64,000 nt of DNA from Geosiphon pyriformis (Eukaryota; Glomeromycota; Glomeromycetes; Archaeosporales; Geosiphonaceae). Shown here in pieces: positions 20,098 through 33,140 of this stretch. The notes under the pieces were generated by a model. The model worked only from the letters and a program-made list of their open reading frames with translations, ran no database searches and was not told the origin of the DNA. The DNA lies in NCBI GenBank assembly GCA_016748015.1, contig JAAOMT010000301.1:199967-263966 (forward strand), written 5' to 3'. Both the position numbers and the translations under genes were made by a program. Numbering within the stretch: position 1 is the stretch's first letter; each line of letters opens with the position of its first letter.

Positions 20098-23000
20098 TCA
20101 TTCAGGCGCATTAGAGTCCAAAAGAGTCAAAAGATGTGGTGTGTTGGGCATCTGAACATAACCAACTTTTTTCCCCTCCGTGTTAGAAATCAGACTTCCC
20201 TCCGATGTTCCTGTTGCATCCAAATCCACAGTCAAGCGCCATCTATTGAGGTCGTATATCCCAGGTTGAGTAAAGCAAGCCTTAGCCACTATTTTGAACT
20301 CTTCTTTAGGGGATAGCAACCCGTATTTGTAGGTTGTCCCAGTCCAATGAAAAATATTTGTGTGTAAAGATTTTTGTGAAACACTGAAGGTAATAATATA
20401 AGAGTTTCATTATTGTTATTTAGCTCGAAATTCTCAGATTCATTGAAAAATATTTTCATCCCTACCTTCGAACAAGTGCATTCTCGTCGAATGAGAGTAA
20501 TTCAAGATTGAAATTAACATGTTTACTCCACGAGCAGTTTTTTATTAAAATTATGATAGGAAGAACACACAGACTAATGAATAGAAAAAACAAGCCACAG
20601 TTAAGATGGTGAATGGAAATGTAGAATACAATAACACATATATAATTGCTCTTTACCATTTTGTCCAAAAATCATGGTGATGTATATCAGCACATTTTAA
20701 TGAAAGTTTTAATGGACTTTCATCTTTGAAATGTTTGTTTTTTAATAAACTGTTGATAAGCAGTGTACGTTCTCGAAAAGTTTGCTCGAATAAAGCTCGA
20801 TTAGGAGGAGTAATGGATAAAAGATCCTTCACTTGAAAAGGATTTTGTTGTAATCCAAGGTTAATTCCAATTATATAATGATGCCCTTGTCGCTGCAGAT
20901 TAGGTATGTTCCAGTATAATGAAAGATCGACATCGTTGGTAGTGTATAAGGTGAAAATTTCTTGATGCAATTTTGGTGATACAGCAGGGAATTGGTTTAT
21001 TAACGTGTTGATTCGCCATTGAACTCGCGAATTAACCGAGAATCCCTCAAGGGGTTTCGATATATTGGTGATAATCCGTTTAGTCTGCGGAAGAGCACAA
21101 AAATTCGGCGTTGAGTTCATCATTAATTAGAAAATTCAAAAAGTAATCTTGCCTTTATCTTACAAAGGGTAAATTGGTCACCACAAGTTCAATTGGGGAT
21201 GGCTCGACTTTTGAAGTGTCATTTCCCGATAAAATTCTTTGCAGAGCTTTTTTGCTAAATTGTTCAGGTTTCAAGCCATCAACATTGTGAATATTTTCTA
21301 ATTTGCTGATTCGATAATAGGTGAAGATCGTCTGACGGGGAGCTATCAAAAGCTTGGAATTATGGTTATCCCTATCAAAAAGCAAGTCATAAAAGAACCC
21401 TGAAGAATATGGATCGGAATTATAAAAATGCATAGAAGTTACCCATTAATCATATTGATAGGTGATATTGACCAAGCTGGACTTATCGACGAAATTTGAG
21501 TAAGCTGAAAATCCGCAGAATGTTGTAAATTTTCGGCCTAAATAAGATAATAATATTCCAAATCGAGTTACGCAATTTCTGGTAATAATGCAACATGTAG
21601 AAGAAACTAAAGCAAGATAGTTCGCTAAATCAACTAGTCTTAGAAGGTAGCCTTGACAGCTGGTATGTAGAAGCTCAACAATTTAGCGAGTACCTCAATT
21701 CCCAAGATAAATTCATTTAATCCACTGGTACTAGGGCGGGTAAATGCATTAATTTTTAGTGAGGGCAGAACTTGCGTTGTGACAAAATATCGAAGGCTAC
21801 GATATTTCATAGCAGCGTTCTCATCCTAGAGGAGACAAATTTTGATCTTAAGTTGGAGAAGCATACAAGTAGAGGAAAAATAAAGATGATCCAGGGAGAT
21901 ACCTCTGACTGGTAAGTAAATAAGAATCGAAACATGTGTTTTCCAATCCGGTCTCCACGAATCCAGATGGGAATTAATGTTGTCTTGCCAGGAGCCAACA
22001 TAAATAAAGGTTTATTGGCATCAGTGTTCTCTCGAGGAGGTAAGGGGATATTCATTATACTAGAGTTAAAAAGCTGATTTCTAATGATCAACTTCTCCGT
22101 GAATATTTCAGAGTTTGGTGACTCGACAACGTCTAGCTCGCTATCTAATACAAGATATCGATTTGAAAGATGGAAATATATATTGAGACACATGCTCGAA
22201 CACAAGGGCGTAAGCATGCATATCTAAACTCACCGTATACTGTTTTTTCCAACATTTCGGAATTGCCCACGCAAAAAAAGCTTGGATGGCTCATCTTTAC
22301 TTGCAAATCAGTCATCCCGGTCTGGCCCTTATTGTTTACCTCTAGAACAACTGGGGTAACCTCACCGGATAAAAGCATTTCAGGAAAAGAATGAAACGCA
22401 ACTTCCAGTAGTGGCATAGGTGATGTGATCAAGAGTTCTAAAGAACGGTCATGTGCGTAGAGCGTGTTCATCCGATGTTCTTTTGTCTCGTTTAATCGCT
22501 TTCCTTTCTTTGAGAATTTTCTAAGGCCCGGAACAACAGAGTTTAAGCTATAATGTATCCCTAGAATTTTAATCATGCCTTCTTTTTTCGGCGTGACCCG
22601 TAGTGAAAGCTATAACAAATTGATGAATGAATATATTGGAAATAATTATAACATAAAAATGAACTCATACCTTTCTTTTTTCAGAACCTTCAAGAGGTAT
22701 TTCCGAAATTGTCTCTAATTCAAATGCTTCATGGCTATTAAATCGAGATTCTTGTATTTGCGTTGCCCCTTCTAACTCATCTACCCGATGAGATAAATTT
22801 TCTGAAAGGTTTGGCAATGACTCGTATTCACATTCAAGAATGAGATCAGTAACGCTAATTTGAATTTGCATTGGATTGTAGAGATCCAACTGTACAAAAA
22901 AAGGTTCTATGAAGGTACAAGAATATTTCTCAATGTAAAAGCAAAGTGGAAAGTTCGAAACATGAAAGAAAGAGCGGGCTCGTACCTCCAACAGCACATA

Positions 23001-26000
23001 CGATTTCTGGATTCTCTTTGGAGGTAGGAAAGAGCCTTTTTTTGGTTTTGCTATATATATCCATACCCTTGTAGTCTTCAATTAATTCTTGCTCCATTGC
23101 ATGCCAAGTCTCATCATATTCGTTGGAATGCGAATTTGAGAGTACAACACGTACAGATGAATCGTTTATTACGGGAATAGGAAGATCCAATGGATTAAAT
23201 ATAGCCTCTTTTCCGGATTTGTTTAAACAATGCTATTTATCAAATGAAGATCAAAATATGCTCAAATGAAATTAATCATGCATTTACGGGAACATACCTT
23301 GTATATATAGAGAAATTCTCTCAAGTATGCTGTTTGTTGAGATGTTGGCTGCCGACTTTCGCGTAATAATTTCAAGAAAAAATGTAGAGCGTGATCTAGA
23401 TCATCCATGTGGAAAGATTGACGCCCAAGAGTAAAATTAATGTGATCCTCAACCAACAACCATGAACGATTCTCAAAAACATGGGAAGCTGCTAAATAAC
23501 ATCGATAGGCATGTTCACGCTTGAATTTTAATTGAATGACGAGTAATTAATTTTCGAAATCATATAATTAGAATTTATTATGACAAATTAATTTTACCTG
23601 GTTACATTTTCCATATCTGTGACCTGCTAGTATCAGATGAAATGCATATTTTCGAACTAAAGGTCTAGGACCCCTGAGGAAAGCGTGAGCGGCTTGTTCC
23701 AGAAATAGAGCACTTCTGAGATCGGAATCCTATGAATATTCAGTTATTTTCTCCCGTGGATAATGTGCTATTATTGGGAATGCGGGGGGAGATCAGATAG
23801 CATACCTCCCCACTTATCCTAACCAAAGCAGTTGGTGCATCTTTGTATAAATTTCGGTATTTTAGCATTTCATAATAAAGTATTGTTGCTTTTGTAGCAA
23901 AGAAGAGAGCCTTTGCACGATTGCTAAATGCGTTGACTGCCTGCTCAAAGTAGTGGTCAACGTCTACTTTATTCCCTATAGGCGAAGGGGACAGCAACAA
24001 ACATAGACCCATCATTTCCTATGAAAGACAAGAATAAGTGAAGATGCTCTAAAAAATCATTCAAGAATTTTGATAAATACTTGAGCACCGGCGTAATATT
24101 TCCAAGCTTTATCTGCCTGAAAATCTTTCTTCACAGTATCATATACTGAATATGCAAAGCGATAATCACGTAACATAAAAGCAAAATCTGCTAATCTGCG
24201 CATTTGAGCTTCAGGTGCAGTATGAGGATACCTATGAATAAAGATTTTTAAGTACAAAGGGATTGAAATTTAACTATTAATAAATCTTACTAACAAAACA
24301 TTAAATGAATTTTGGGCCCCATGTTTTTCAACAGAGGACGCCTGATAGGGTTGTATTTGCCCTGATGATTTGGAGCCAGTGCCAAAATATCGACGACTAG
24401 CACTGAAAAGTTTTCCAGTAAATCCACGACGGGAAGATGCCACCTAGTAATTTAGTAAATATCTCATATTTAAATATTCGATACCTTTAATGCATAAGGG
24501 AAAAATGTTTATTCTAAAATTTCCATAACATGAAGCAAACCTGCTCATTCCAAAGTTGCACGTTTCTTTCCATATAGGGAACTATACTTTGTACAACTAA
24601 TTCACGAAGAAAAACCTGTATTCCCTGGAAATCTTCCTCGCTAAGATATTGGCCATAGAGAACGACAGGAGGTGGTAAATCACCGACAAGCCCAAATCCC
24701 ATACTATTCTGTGATTCAAAAACGAGATTTTCCCTGTCTTTACCGAACTGTATATCCTCGTTATATGACGAGGTTGGTGAATCTAAAGTGGAAGCGGTAG
24801 GAGATAGCGGCAAGGAATAGGTTTCATTTGATGGAACAGTATTATGTCGATGGCGTGACTCTAGATTAGAAGGTGATACGGATGATGATATAAGGGACTG
24901 GAGAAGATTGGATTCATTTATACTAGATGTCCAAATATCTGGATTGGTGCTGCGAATTAGAACAGCGCTCGATGAAACAGAAAACGGATCATCATTGTCT
25001 AAGGGGGTGGTTGGCAGAATAGAATTAAGTTTGATTAAATGACAATGAAGCCCAAATGTTCTTTTCGTTTTTTCATAGACTGCCTTTGAGCTAAGGATTA
25101 ATTGAGAGTAAAACATTAATAAAAGAAGGATCAGACGAAGAGGGTTGTCAGAATATTAAGAAAAAGCTCAAGACTTACTGTTCCAGGCTTACTTTGTGAT
25201 CATCATGTAAAAGCACATAATATTTTAATATATTTGGATCCATAAAACCCTTTTCATATATAGGTGCAGGCGTGTTGGCATTGAAAAGTTGATTTAGGGT
25301 ATTAATTGGATCTGGATTTGAAGTACTTATGGCAATTATACCTGGAAGTATTCCAAGTTAAGTATATATAAATTTAATCACATTTGAATGAATTAAATGA
25401 AAATTAAAGGATACATGCGACCGGATGTTCAAAGGATTCGTGCTCAGAAACACCGTTTAATGTGAAAAAAAGGCGGCAATATTCGGCATACCAAGGAGTT
25501 ATTTCGTATTTAATTGCTAGGGAAATAAATTAGAAAATTTTAGATGAAGATTTAAACTTGGTGACTAGCCTAATTTGTTTAGTTCAAAAATACCTTTCAA
25601 GTACCTTTCTGTTACATCAGTCTTTGAGGCAATAGGTTGATGGTCATTTAATAAATTTGTATCCTTAGCGTATTGTTTAACTTTGTCCGCGAGTAATTTG
25701 GAAGTCAGTTGTGTATTGGGTTGTTCTAAGTGAGCGAGATCCGCGAAACGCACAGCGAAACCTTCAATTGGGTTAGGTAGATTTTGCGAATCACGTACGG
25801 TTACTATTCCAAAAATGTTTAACCAAGGGAATCGTTAGCATTTTAATATTATTGTTGGGACGATAACCTTGAGGTTATACTTGAGTGTGTCTGCAAGGCA
25901 ATCGTCCATTTATGTTAACTTCCAAAGTTTAAAAAACAATATGAATGAAATTAAAACGATCTTCGCGGGCCAGTGAGGTGTAAAAAAGATGCTCGGTAAT

Positions 26001-26233
26001 TAATTTGGGGGAATTTTTGCGAGCCAGAATCACCAACCTTTTCCTTCAATTCGCTCGCCAAAAGGTTTTATCAAATCGAGAAAGGTTGGAAAATTACTGG
26101 TTCGACAGACTGCGTCAGCATCTGCAGAAGACACTACGGCAACCCTTGGACTCAAAACCCTTGTCACAAAATCCTTTGGAGTTTGGGAGCTCTCCGAAAA
26201 AAGTAAACTTTTTTCGGTCCAGAGTCGAGACAT
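20098..26233 (-). CDS. TRAPPC8: TRAPP III subunit TRAPPC8/Trs85 (20 exons)
   Basis: Exons, minus order: 26233-26038, 25803-25594, 25516-25415, 25341-25179, 25090-24541, 24443-24295, 24231-24081, 24018-23806, 23729-23598, 23519-23298, 23232-22986, 22906-22671, 22609-22234, 22144-21903, 21825-21694, 21537-21443, 21371-21164, 21084-20657, 20573-20466, 20383-20098. All junctions are GT-AG and keep frame: 4446 bases, 1481 residues (human TRAPPC8 about 1435; yeast Trs85 about 700, so this is the long form). Recognised blocks: FVTRVLSPRVAVVSS (N-terminus), TPWYAEYCRLFF, VVQSIVPYMERNVQLWNEQ, RRLADFAFMLRDYRFAYSVY and NFTLGRQSFHMDD in the helical-repeat middle, GEPFFVQLDLYNPMQIQISV starting the beta-sandwich part, and a C-terminal PGIYDLNRW block. 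A Ser-rich stretch lies near residues 280-330. It gives TRAPP III, a Rab GEF in secretion and autophagy, its membrane identity. Exon 6/7 and 16/17 junctions are the least certain. Confidence 0.95.
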
Positions 26234-26273
26234 GTTCCTCGAACCCTTGCACAGTTAAAATGAATTGACTGAA

Positions 26274-26302
26274 ATATATATACAGATTAATAGTTTTATT
26301 GG
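26274..26302 (-). promoter_or_regulatory. Putative TRAPPC8 promoter: TATA and CCAAT motifs
   Basis: Reading the minus strand towards the ATG at 26233, a CCAAT pentamer (plus ATTGG, 26298-26302) is followed by TATATATA (26274-26281), about 41 bases before the start codon. The order is typical of a fungal core promoter, but A/T-rich flanks make chance TATA common, so this rests on position only. Confidence 0.4.
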
Positions 26303-27369
26303 CTAACCCCCTCAAAAATTGATGAAGTAGAGAATTGGTTATTAACGGTAATTTTTTACTAATAAGTGTTTTATAAATTTTCTTAATTATTTTTAATATT
26401 AAATTTTTATTTTGAAAATGTGTGTTATTATAATTACATATTTTCATTAATATATTGTATTTTTTGAATTTAAGATTATTTTTATTTTTTTATTTATTTT
26501 TTTATTATGCTTTCAACGTCTCACAACCACTAAACTATTTTAGCTTAGACAGAGAAAACAAACTTTGTGCTTCTATATTGTTAATACAACTTAAATAATC
26601 AATATTTACTTAATAGTTTTTTTACTTGTCATAATTCTTACATATTAATCACTTTAAAAAACCACCAAATTGTCAAAAATCTTATTATTAACTGTTATAT
26701 AATCATACATTATTATCATATAACAATATAGTACCAAATTTATTTTTAAATTCAAGAATATTCTTAAATATACTAGATACTATTTTATTAAGATTCTTTA
26801 ATTTAAGCTTTTGAAATTTTATAATTAAATTTCTAAAGAAACCAACTTAAAATTAATAGCAATATTAAAAGCAATATATTAATATAATATAATAAAAACA
26901 ATATTTTTAATATAAAAAAATCAATTTACAAAAATTTTAAATGTAACAAAATATTTTAAAAAAAGTTTTAATGAATTAAAAAAAACATATTTATAATTAA
27001 CAGCCAAGTAATTTAAACTTTAATACTTATAGCAATATTAATATTTAAGAATTTTTTATCAAATATATTATTTTTATAAGAATATTATTAAAAGTATTTT
27101 TAAATTTAAAAATAATAATAGTATTATAAAAGGCTTTTTAAGTAGATTTTAATTTATTATACTATTAAATTTAATTAATTTGAAAATTTTTAAGATTTTT
27201 ATAATATAAGTTTTTTGTATATAAAAAACAAGAAAAATTTTTTTTTTCTTTTATATTTAAAAATTTTTCAAAGAACATATTTTTTGAAAAAGTTTTTTGT
27301 TTTTTTGTTTTATATTTCACAATTTTCCAAGAAACAAACTTTTTTGTTGTTAAGTTGGTTATCACTATA
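26303..27369. other. AT-rich spacer upstream of TRAPPC8
   Basis: About 1.1 kb of A/T-rich sequence between the TRAPPC8 promoter and the first recognisable LINE-3 coding sequence. The part from about 27170 may include LINE-3 5' UTR or the ORF1 start; I cannot place its boundary. No gene was seen. Confidence 0.5.
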
Positions 27370-28951
27370 AGTAGTTTTGTAGTTAAAAAAAAACCAGCCA
27401 GAGTTGTAACTTTAGATTCAGTTAGTAAAAACTTGACTTAAAAGCAAAAAGCTTTCTTTGACAAAGTAAAATATTTAAGTAATAAAACAGATTTAAATTT
27501 TGGTAGTTTAAAGCATGTTATTGGTTAGTTTACTAAAATAAATACAAATAAAAATGCTTTTGAAGTGGTTTTTCTGAATAAAAATACTAGTTATAAAACA
27601 AATAGTAAAAATAAAAATCAATTTAATTCTAAAACAAATACTCTTAAAACCAAACAAATTAACACTAATATTACTTTTAATTCTTTGATTGGTTTTTCTA
27701 ACTATAACATAGATAATAATAAAATTTTTTTCTTTTTTTGTTTATCTATCTTTCTAAACAAAAAATGAATTAATTCCAAAATAACCAAAACTTAAGTAAA
27801 AATACTTGTTAAAAAGTCTTTTGCTTTGAATATTAATTTTTTAGCAGTTAAAAACAAATCTCTAATAGCAAAGACTTAATATATCAAAAAAATTTTTCAT
27901 TAATTAATGGTTTTGGGAGGTCATTGCTTTCTTAAAATTTGAAAAAATCATCAAATTAATGTTTATTTCAGAAAAAAACATGAAAAAAGCTGTATTATTG
28001 GCTAAAAAAAAAGAAATTATTATAAACAATAATCTTAAAAAACAAAAAATGCATTTTGATTGAACTGTAATAATTAAAAAAATTCTTATAAATATGCCAA
28101 AAAAAATGATCATTACAGTTTTCTTTGAATTTGGTCAAATAGTATTAATTTAATTACAATTAATTAAACTGTAATAAAAAACTATAGTAAAATTCATTAA
28201 ATCAAGTCAAAAAAATTTATTGGTGATAAAATAATTATTATTAATTGAAAAAAATTCAGTATCTGTAGTAAAAACTATGTAAAATTGAGATGTTTAGATG
28301 TTTAAAGATTATTTTAGAGCACTTTTATTTACTTTGTCTATGAAAATAGCTGCTTATAATTTGGGCACTTTATTAAAAAAAGTTAATAAAAAACTTGTAT
28401 TATTAATTAATCATTTGAAAATAACAATAGAGTTTGTTATGCTGTAATTAAATTTAAGACAGAGAATAATCTAAAATCTGTCTTTTACATAAAACCAATT
28501 TTGAGTAATATAACTTTTTTTTGGACTAGATTGGATTTGGTTAAATATAAAAAATATAAATGCTTTAAACATTCTGTTTTAAAGTGTAATAACTTTAGTG
28601 TTTTTATCTTTTTATTTTTGAAAGTACTTAAAAAGTTTGTCTCAAGTGAAAATTGTTTTTAGCTGGCCAAATTATATGCCAAAAAAACATTTTTATCTCT
28701 TATTTGACTGTTTTTGATAGTAAATTATGAGTTTAAATGGTTTTATTGGTTTTTATATCTAATAATATGTACTTTAGTTCAAATTTCAGATCTTTTTTTT
28801 CTGGTGTTCTATATTTTAATAAAAAAAATAAAAATGAAGTTTTTTCTGTTTTGCTAAATAATTCTTTTATGCATATTTATTTGGTCTTTTTAGTATATTC
28901 TTTAAAACTGTTAATTAATTAAGTATTTGGTATTATGTACAAACTAAATAG
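27370..28951 (+). pseudogene. LINE-3 ORF1 (gag-like) remnant, part 1
   Basis: Plus-strand coding remnant with many stops and several frame changes. The same protein is seen decayed in LINE-4 at the right edge of the window. Shared blocks are KKPARVVTLDS near 27390, the N-terminal Asn/Thr-rich region (27565-27768), KSFALNINFLAVKNK (about 27820), an RRM-like middle part (about 28070-28460) and a zinc knuckle near 28541-28590 in which two Cys have become Tyr (YKKYKCFKHSVLKC). The last codons before Gypsy-2 encode YKLNS and continue at 39755. LINE ORF1 proteins bind the element RNA. Where ORF1 starts is not visible. Confidence 0.72.
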
Positions 28952-29833
28952 TATTACTTATAAAAAAAAAATACAAAAAAGAAGTAAGAAAAACAAATAA
29001 TAAAAATAGACCAATAAAAAAATAGTATTTAATAATAAGCATATTGTCAGAAAATCCTAATATATTGCTTAATAATAAACACATTGTTAAAAAATTATGA
29101 TATATTGTTTAGCAATAAGCATATTGTTAAAAAAATTATAGCATATTGCTTAAAAATATGTAAAATTTTATACAACAAGAATTATATATATATAGCAAAA
29201 GTATTAGAAACAAAAAAAGCAGATTAATTCAAATCAACAATACTTTTTTCTTTAAAAAATAGTTTTCTAAAACTTGAAGTAAAATCATACCAATATTAAT
29301 AAAACTTATTTATTATTATTTAATCTATATTATTATTACTTGATTAAAAAATATTAATTAATTCTATACTATCAATACTTTATGTTAATAAAAACCAATA
29401 CTTAATTACACTAGACCAATAGCTTTTAATTATGGCTATTAACAAGATACTAATTACTTATTTTCTTTTTTTATTTTCTTTTATTTTTTTTTATTTTTTT
29501 TATTTTGTTTTCTTTGTTGTTTACTAATTAATTAAAAAGATTAAATATTGAGTAATTAATGTTAAAAATAGCCTAATAAAAGACCTGAAAACAAGAATAA
29601 AAAACTTAAGAATAGCTTACCAAAAAAGCACAACTGTCAAAATAAATTAGCTACCATACTAAAAAAAAAATTCACAGAAGAAATTATTAATTAAATCTCT
29701 GTTTATTATACAAAAGACTTAACCAAAACTTTTAAACTTCAAAATTTTTAGAAACCACTATTATTAACAGCTATTGAGCATTAAATTATAGATTTGTTAT
29801 TTGTTTCAACACCTTAAATAATCATTCATAATA
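28952..29833 (+). repeat. Gypsy-2 5' LTR (882 bp)
   Basis: Begins TATTACTTATAAA and ends CATAATA, with the decayed primer site TTTGATGCTTTTTG next to it. The U3 part (about 29040-29160) has three to four imperfect units of about 40 bp containing ATATTGCTTAGCAATAAGCA-like palindromes, unlike the GGAATTGC units of Gypsy-1. TATA run at 29183-29194. Downstream of the TATA box the sequence aligns with the Gypsy-1 LTR, including the hairpin (AATAGC...GCTATT near 29426-29450). Confidence 0.88.
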
Positions 29834-29979
29834 TTTGATGCTTTTTGTAAGATATAATCTAACAAAAAATTAGCACTAATAGCTATTATCTAAAACAGTA
29901 GCAGAATTAAAAATAATAAGAACAAACCATTTAAGATTTACAAAAACTTTATTCCAATACTATTAAACTTATTTCAAAT

Positions 29980-32470
29980 TAACAAGTAACTATTGGCCAA
30001 CAGAATCAGCTTTTAACTTTTACATCAACAAAAAAATTAAATCTTACTTGAAAAACCAAAGAGATTTAAAAACCACTCTTAAAAATTTTTACAGTAAATT
30101 ACTCCAAAGCACTATGCTTCCACAAAATTATTTGTTCATCTCACTAATTACAGAGATAAATCAAGAAATTAAGAATTATATTTAGCAAAAATTTCTTATT
30201 ATCTTTACAAATAAAAATAAAAGAAAGTTACAAATTTTAACAAAAATACCAAAAAAAATACAACCATCTATTTGGAAGAAACCAAAAGTTATTATACTTA
30301 TTCATCTGTTATATTGTTATGGGTTAAAGTAACAAGCTAACAGATAGCAAGAAAAAACAGAATTGTAAGTGATGAAAATAATCAATGGGAATTCAACTTC
30401 AAAAAGCGAATTGAATGAGTATGGATTCAATGTGTAAGATCAGTCTTATAAAATATCTCAGTTGCTATACTTTTCAAAGATAACTGGGGAATCTGAAGGT
30501 AGAGGGATAGTCCATATTGTCAACAAATGATCATACTTGATATAATTCTATGCTTTACATTGGCACTCTTAGAATTCAATATCAAGTATTAGATGTGCTC
30601 TTCAGTCACATTTTATTTAATAATCTCTAAATGTTGCAATTACATGTTTCAGGAAAAGGGTAAAAAATAACCAACAAGTAATTTTTTATCTTTAAAATGT
30701 TCAGATACTTGAAAGTAAGAAAAAGAAAATTAGTGATAAGAAAAAGATTGAGATGAAAGTTGTTATTTTATTTATTTGATTTCCTTAATTTTTTCATGCT
30801 TTTCTATAATTAAGAGATTCATCGCTTATATAGCTATCAAAAGTGGTCAATGATCACTTACTAAAAATAGAGTGGCTAATTTATATAACATCAATGGCTA
30901 ATACATGTAATAATTAATAAGAAGTATAAGTTTCAACCATAACAATATTATTATATACCAGAAAGTACTATCCACATATTATCTGAATCTGTATTACTGT
31001 TAATTACAAAAACACTATTATCTAAAGTATTATTTCAAAATAATAAAAAAAAAAGCCAAATTATTATGAACTTATGGCAATTTTTTTAAAGAATTTAAAT
31101 TATGATCAACAACACTATCAGAACTTTAATTACTGTTATCTCAACTAAATTTCAAATCTATCAGTAATTAAGTAGATGCTAATCCAAAAAAAGAAAAAAA
31201 TAATAATCAAAATTTAATCTCAAATAATTTAGAAATCCAAACTTTGATTGTTCAAACCCAGCCAAATCTAAACAATCTAAATCCAGCTTCTATTTTTTCA
31301 GAAAACTTACTTTTAATTATTCCGATTAATCTACCACTAATATTACCAATTGCTGCTTAATAATAATAATAATAATAATAACAACTTGTATAAATGGCCT
31401 ATGTACCAATTGCTAAGCTTGAAAAATTCACTGGTAAAAAAGACAATGTCCAAACATGGCTAAATAATATGATAAAGCCATTGCAGCCAATAAATAAAAT
31501 GATGCCAAAGCATTTTAAGCCATCTTATATTTTCTTTAAAATACTGTTAATTTATGATATCAAAGCCTAGTTAACAAGTCACAAACTTTTAACATATTTT
31601 AAACCACATTTCTACAATATTTTAGTAATCACAACAGCATCAATTAGTTATTAACTAGTTTTACCATCATTAAATAAAATAATATTAAAACAGTCATTAT
31701 ATATTTGGAATATTTTCATTGAAATTTGCACCAAATTCAGACAATTGAAGCTAACTACTTTACAGTATTACAGATTCTAAACCAATTTATTTACAGTTTA
31801 TATAGTAGTTTGCTACAACAAATATGTTTAATACATTCAAATACTCTCCAAAATATAGTTACTTATACCAAAAATTTTGAATCAGTTAAATTTAAAGCCA
31901 ACTATGCCCAAATTATAAATCTAGTTATGAATGAATCATCTGAATTAGATTCTAAACTAAAACAATTTAATAATTTAATCAACCAAAAATTAGAAGAATA
32001 CTTAGTTAACAATTAAGCAATCTATTAATTTTCTTAATGTTGTAACAATTTAGAAAGTTCTAATTACTTTTAACAACAGTCATGTTTATTATTATTATTA
32101 ATTAATTCATTATAATAACAAAAAATGTGTAATTGCTATTACTATAGTAAGCAAAATCATTTAAAAGCAAATTGCTGCTTTAGATCTAATAATTCATGAT
32201 CAAAAAACCAATATAAAAACTCTAATTACAGATTTCAAACTCAGAACTATGCCAATAATTTGTTATTAGAGCAATACTAATTACATTACACACCAATAAC
32301 ACAACAACCAATATATGCATTTCCAATTTATTCAATTCCAACACTAGTAATTTATTAAGTTTTACAGTTACAAATAATTTATTAATCTTAATAAATTCAA
32401 GTGCTGTTTTAAAATACTGTGCCAACATCAAATGAAATTTAAAGACCAAGAATCATCTATACTTAACAAA
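29980..32470 (+). pseudogene. gag: Gypsy-2 gag remnant (interrupted by a solo LTR)
   Basis: Follows Gypsy-1 gag segment by segment: N-terminal block (30000-30300), then after the inserted LTR the acidic half (30945-31380) and the gag core (31396-32016; open segment 31726-32016 matching Gypsy-1 5518-5805). The zinc knuckle lies near 32125-32175 (CNCYYYSKQNHLKANCC-like), with one knuckle Cys changed to Tyr. Many CAA-to-TAA and CAG-to-TAG stops. Confidence 0.8.
30315..30944 (+). repeat. Solo LTR, type B (630 bp), inside Gypsy-2 gag
   Basis: Ends are a perfect 8-bp inverted repeat, TGTTATGG...CCATAACA, flanked by ATAT on both sides (30311-30314 and 30945-30948). Removing it with one ATAT rejoins Gypsy-2 gag in register with Gypsy-1. 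It is not related to the Gypsy-1/2/3 LTR except for the TGTTA..TAACA ends. A second copy lies at 59824-60537. No internal coding region remains, so it is a recombined solo LTR of an LTR element not otherwise seen here. It is less A/T-rich than its host. Confidence 0.88.
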
Positions 32471-32564
32471 ATTGGAGATTGGTAATGATTATGTATTAAC
32501 CAATCTCTATTTTATTAAACTAGCCATCAAAATTACATCTAAGAAATTCAAGAAATGAATATAC

Positions 32565-33140
32565 TTAAAATCCAATTCCTATAATTATTTGTTTTTTAGT
32601 AACTCCAAAAATAGTAATATCCAAACTACTAGAAACCAACTTAATATTACTTACTAACAACATTTTATCAACAATGATTATAAAAAACAAATTATTTGCA
32701 GCTATCTTTCCTTTTAAATTAAAAGAATTAACAACAATACTTCTATTTAGTAAAGTCACTTTTAAGATTAAACTTATTATAGCCATATATACAAATGTTA
32801 AAATTAATAGCCAATCTATCAAACTAATTCTTGATAGCAAATTAGCAAGCAGTATTATTACACAATAACTTATAAACCAATTAGATTGTCAAGTTGATTG
32901 TATTATTAGTGTCAAAATTATTACAGCTAATAAAGCAACTAAGACTCTTATTGGTAAAATTAACAACTTTTTTTTTAAAGTCAATAGTATCATCACACTT
33001 ATCAAAGTTCTTATTATGGAAGCCACACAATACCAAACTCTTATTGATAATAACTGTCTGTCCAAGACTAATCCTATGCTCAATTAGAATACACAGAAGT
33101 TACAACTCAGTTAAGATAATTAGCATATCTGAATATTAGC
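32565..33140 (+). pseudogene. Gypsy-2 protease remnant
   Basis: Open segment 32674-32868 matches the Gypsy-1 protease: LAAIFPFKLKE-like start, then LILDSKLASSIIT, where the active-site DSG has become DSK by G-to-A change. The downstream block around 33000-33100 matches IKVLVMEATQYQALVGNNWL. Not functional as read. Confidence 0.78.

Noticed and set aside
29040-29160. Repeat array resembling a CRISPR
   Set aside because: Units are contiguous, imperfect and palindromic, without unique spacers, and are present in every LTR of the subfamily in a eukaryotic genome.
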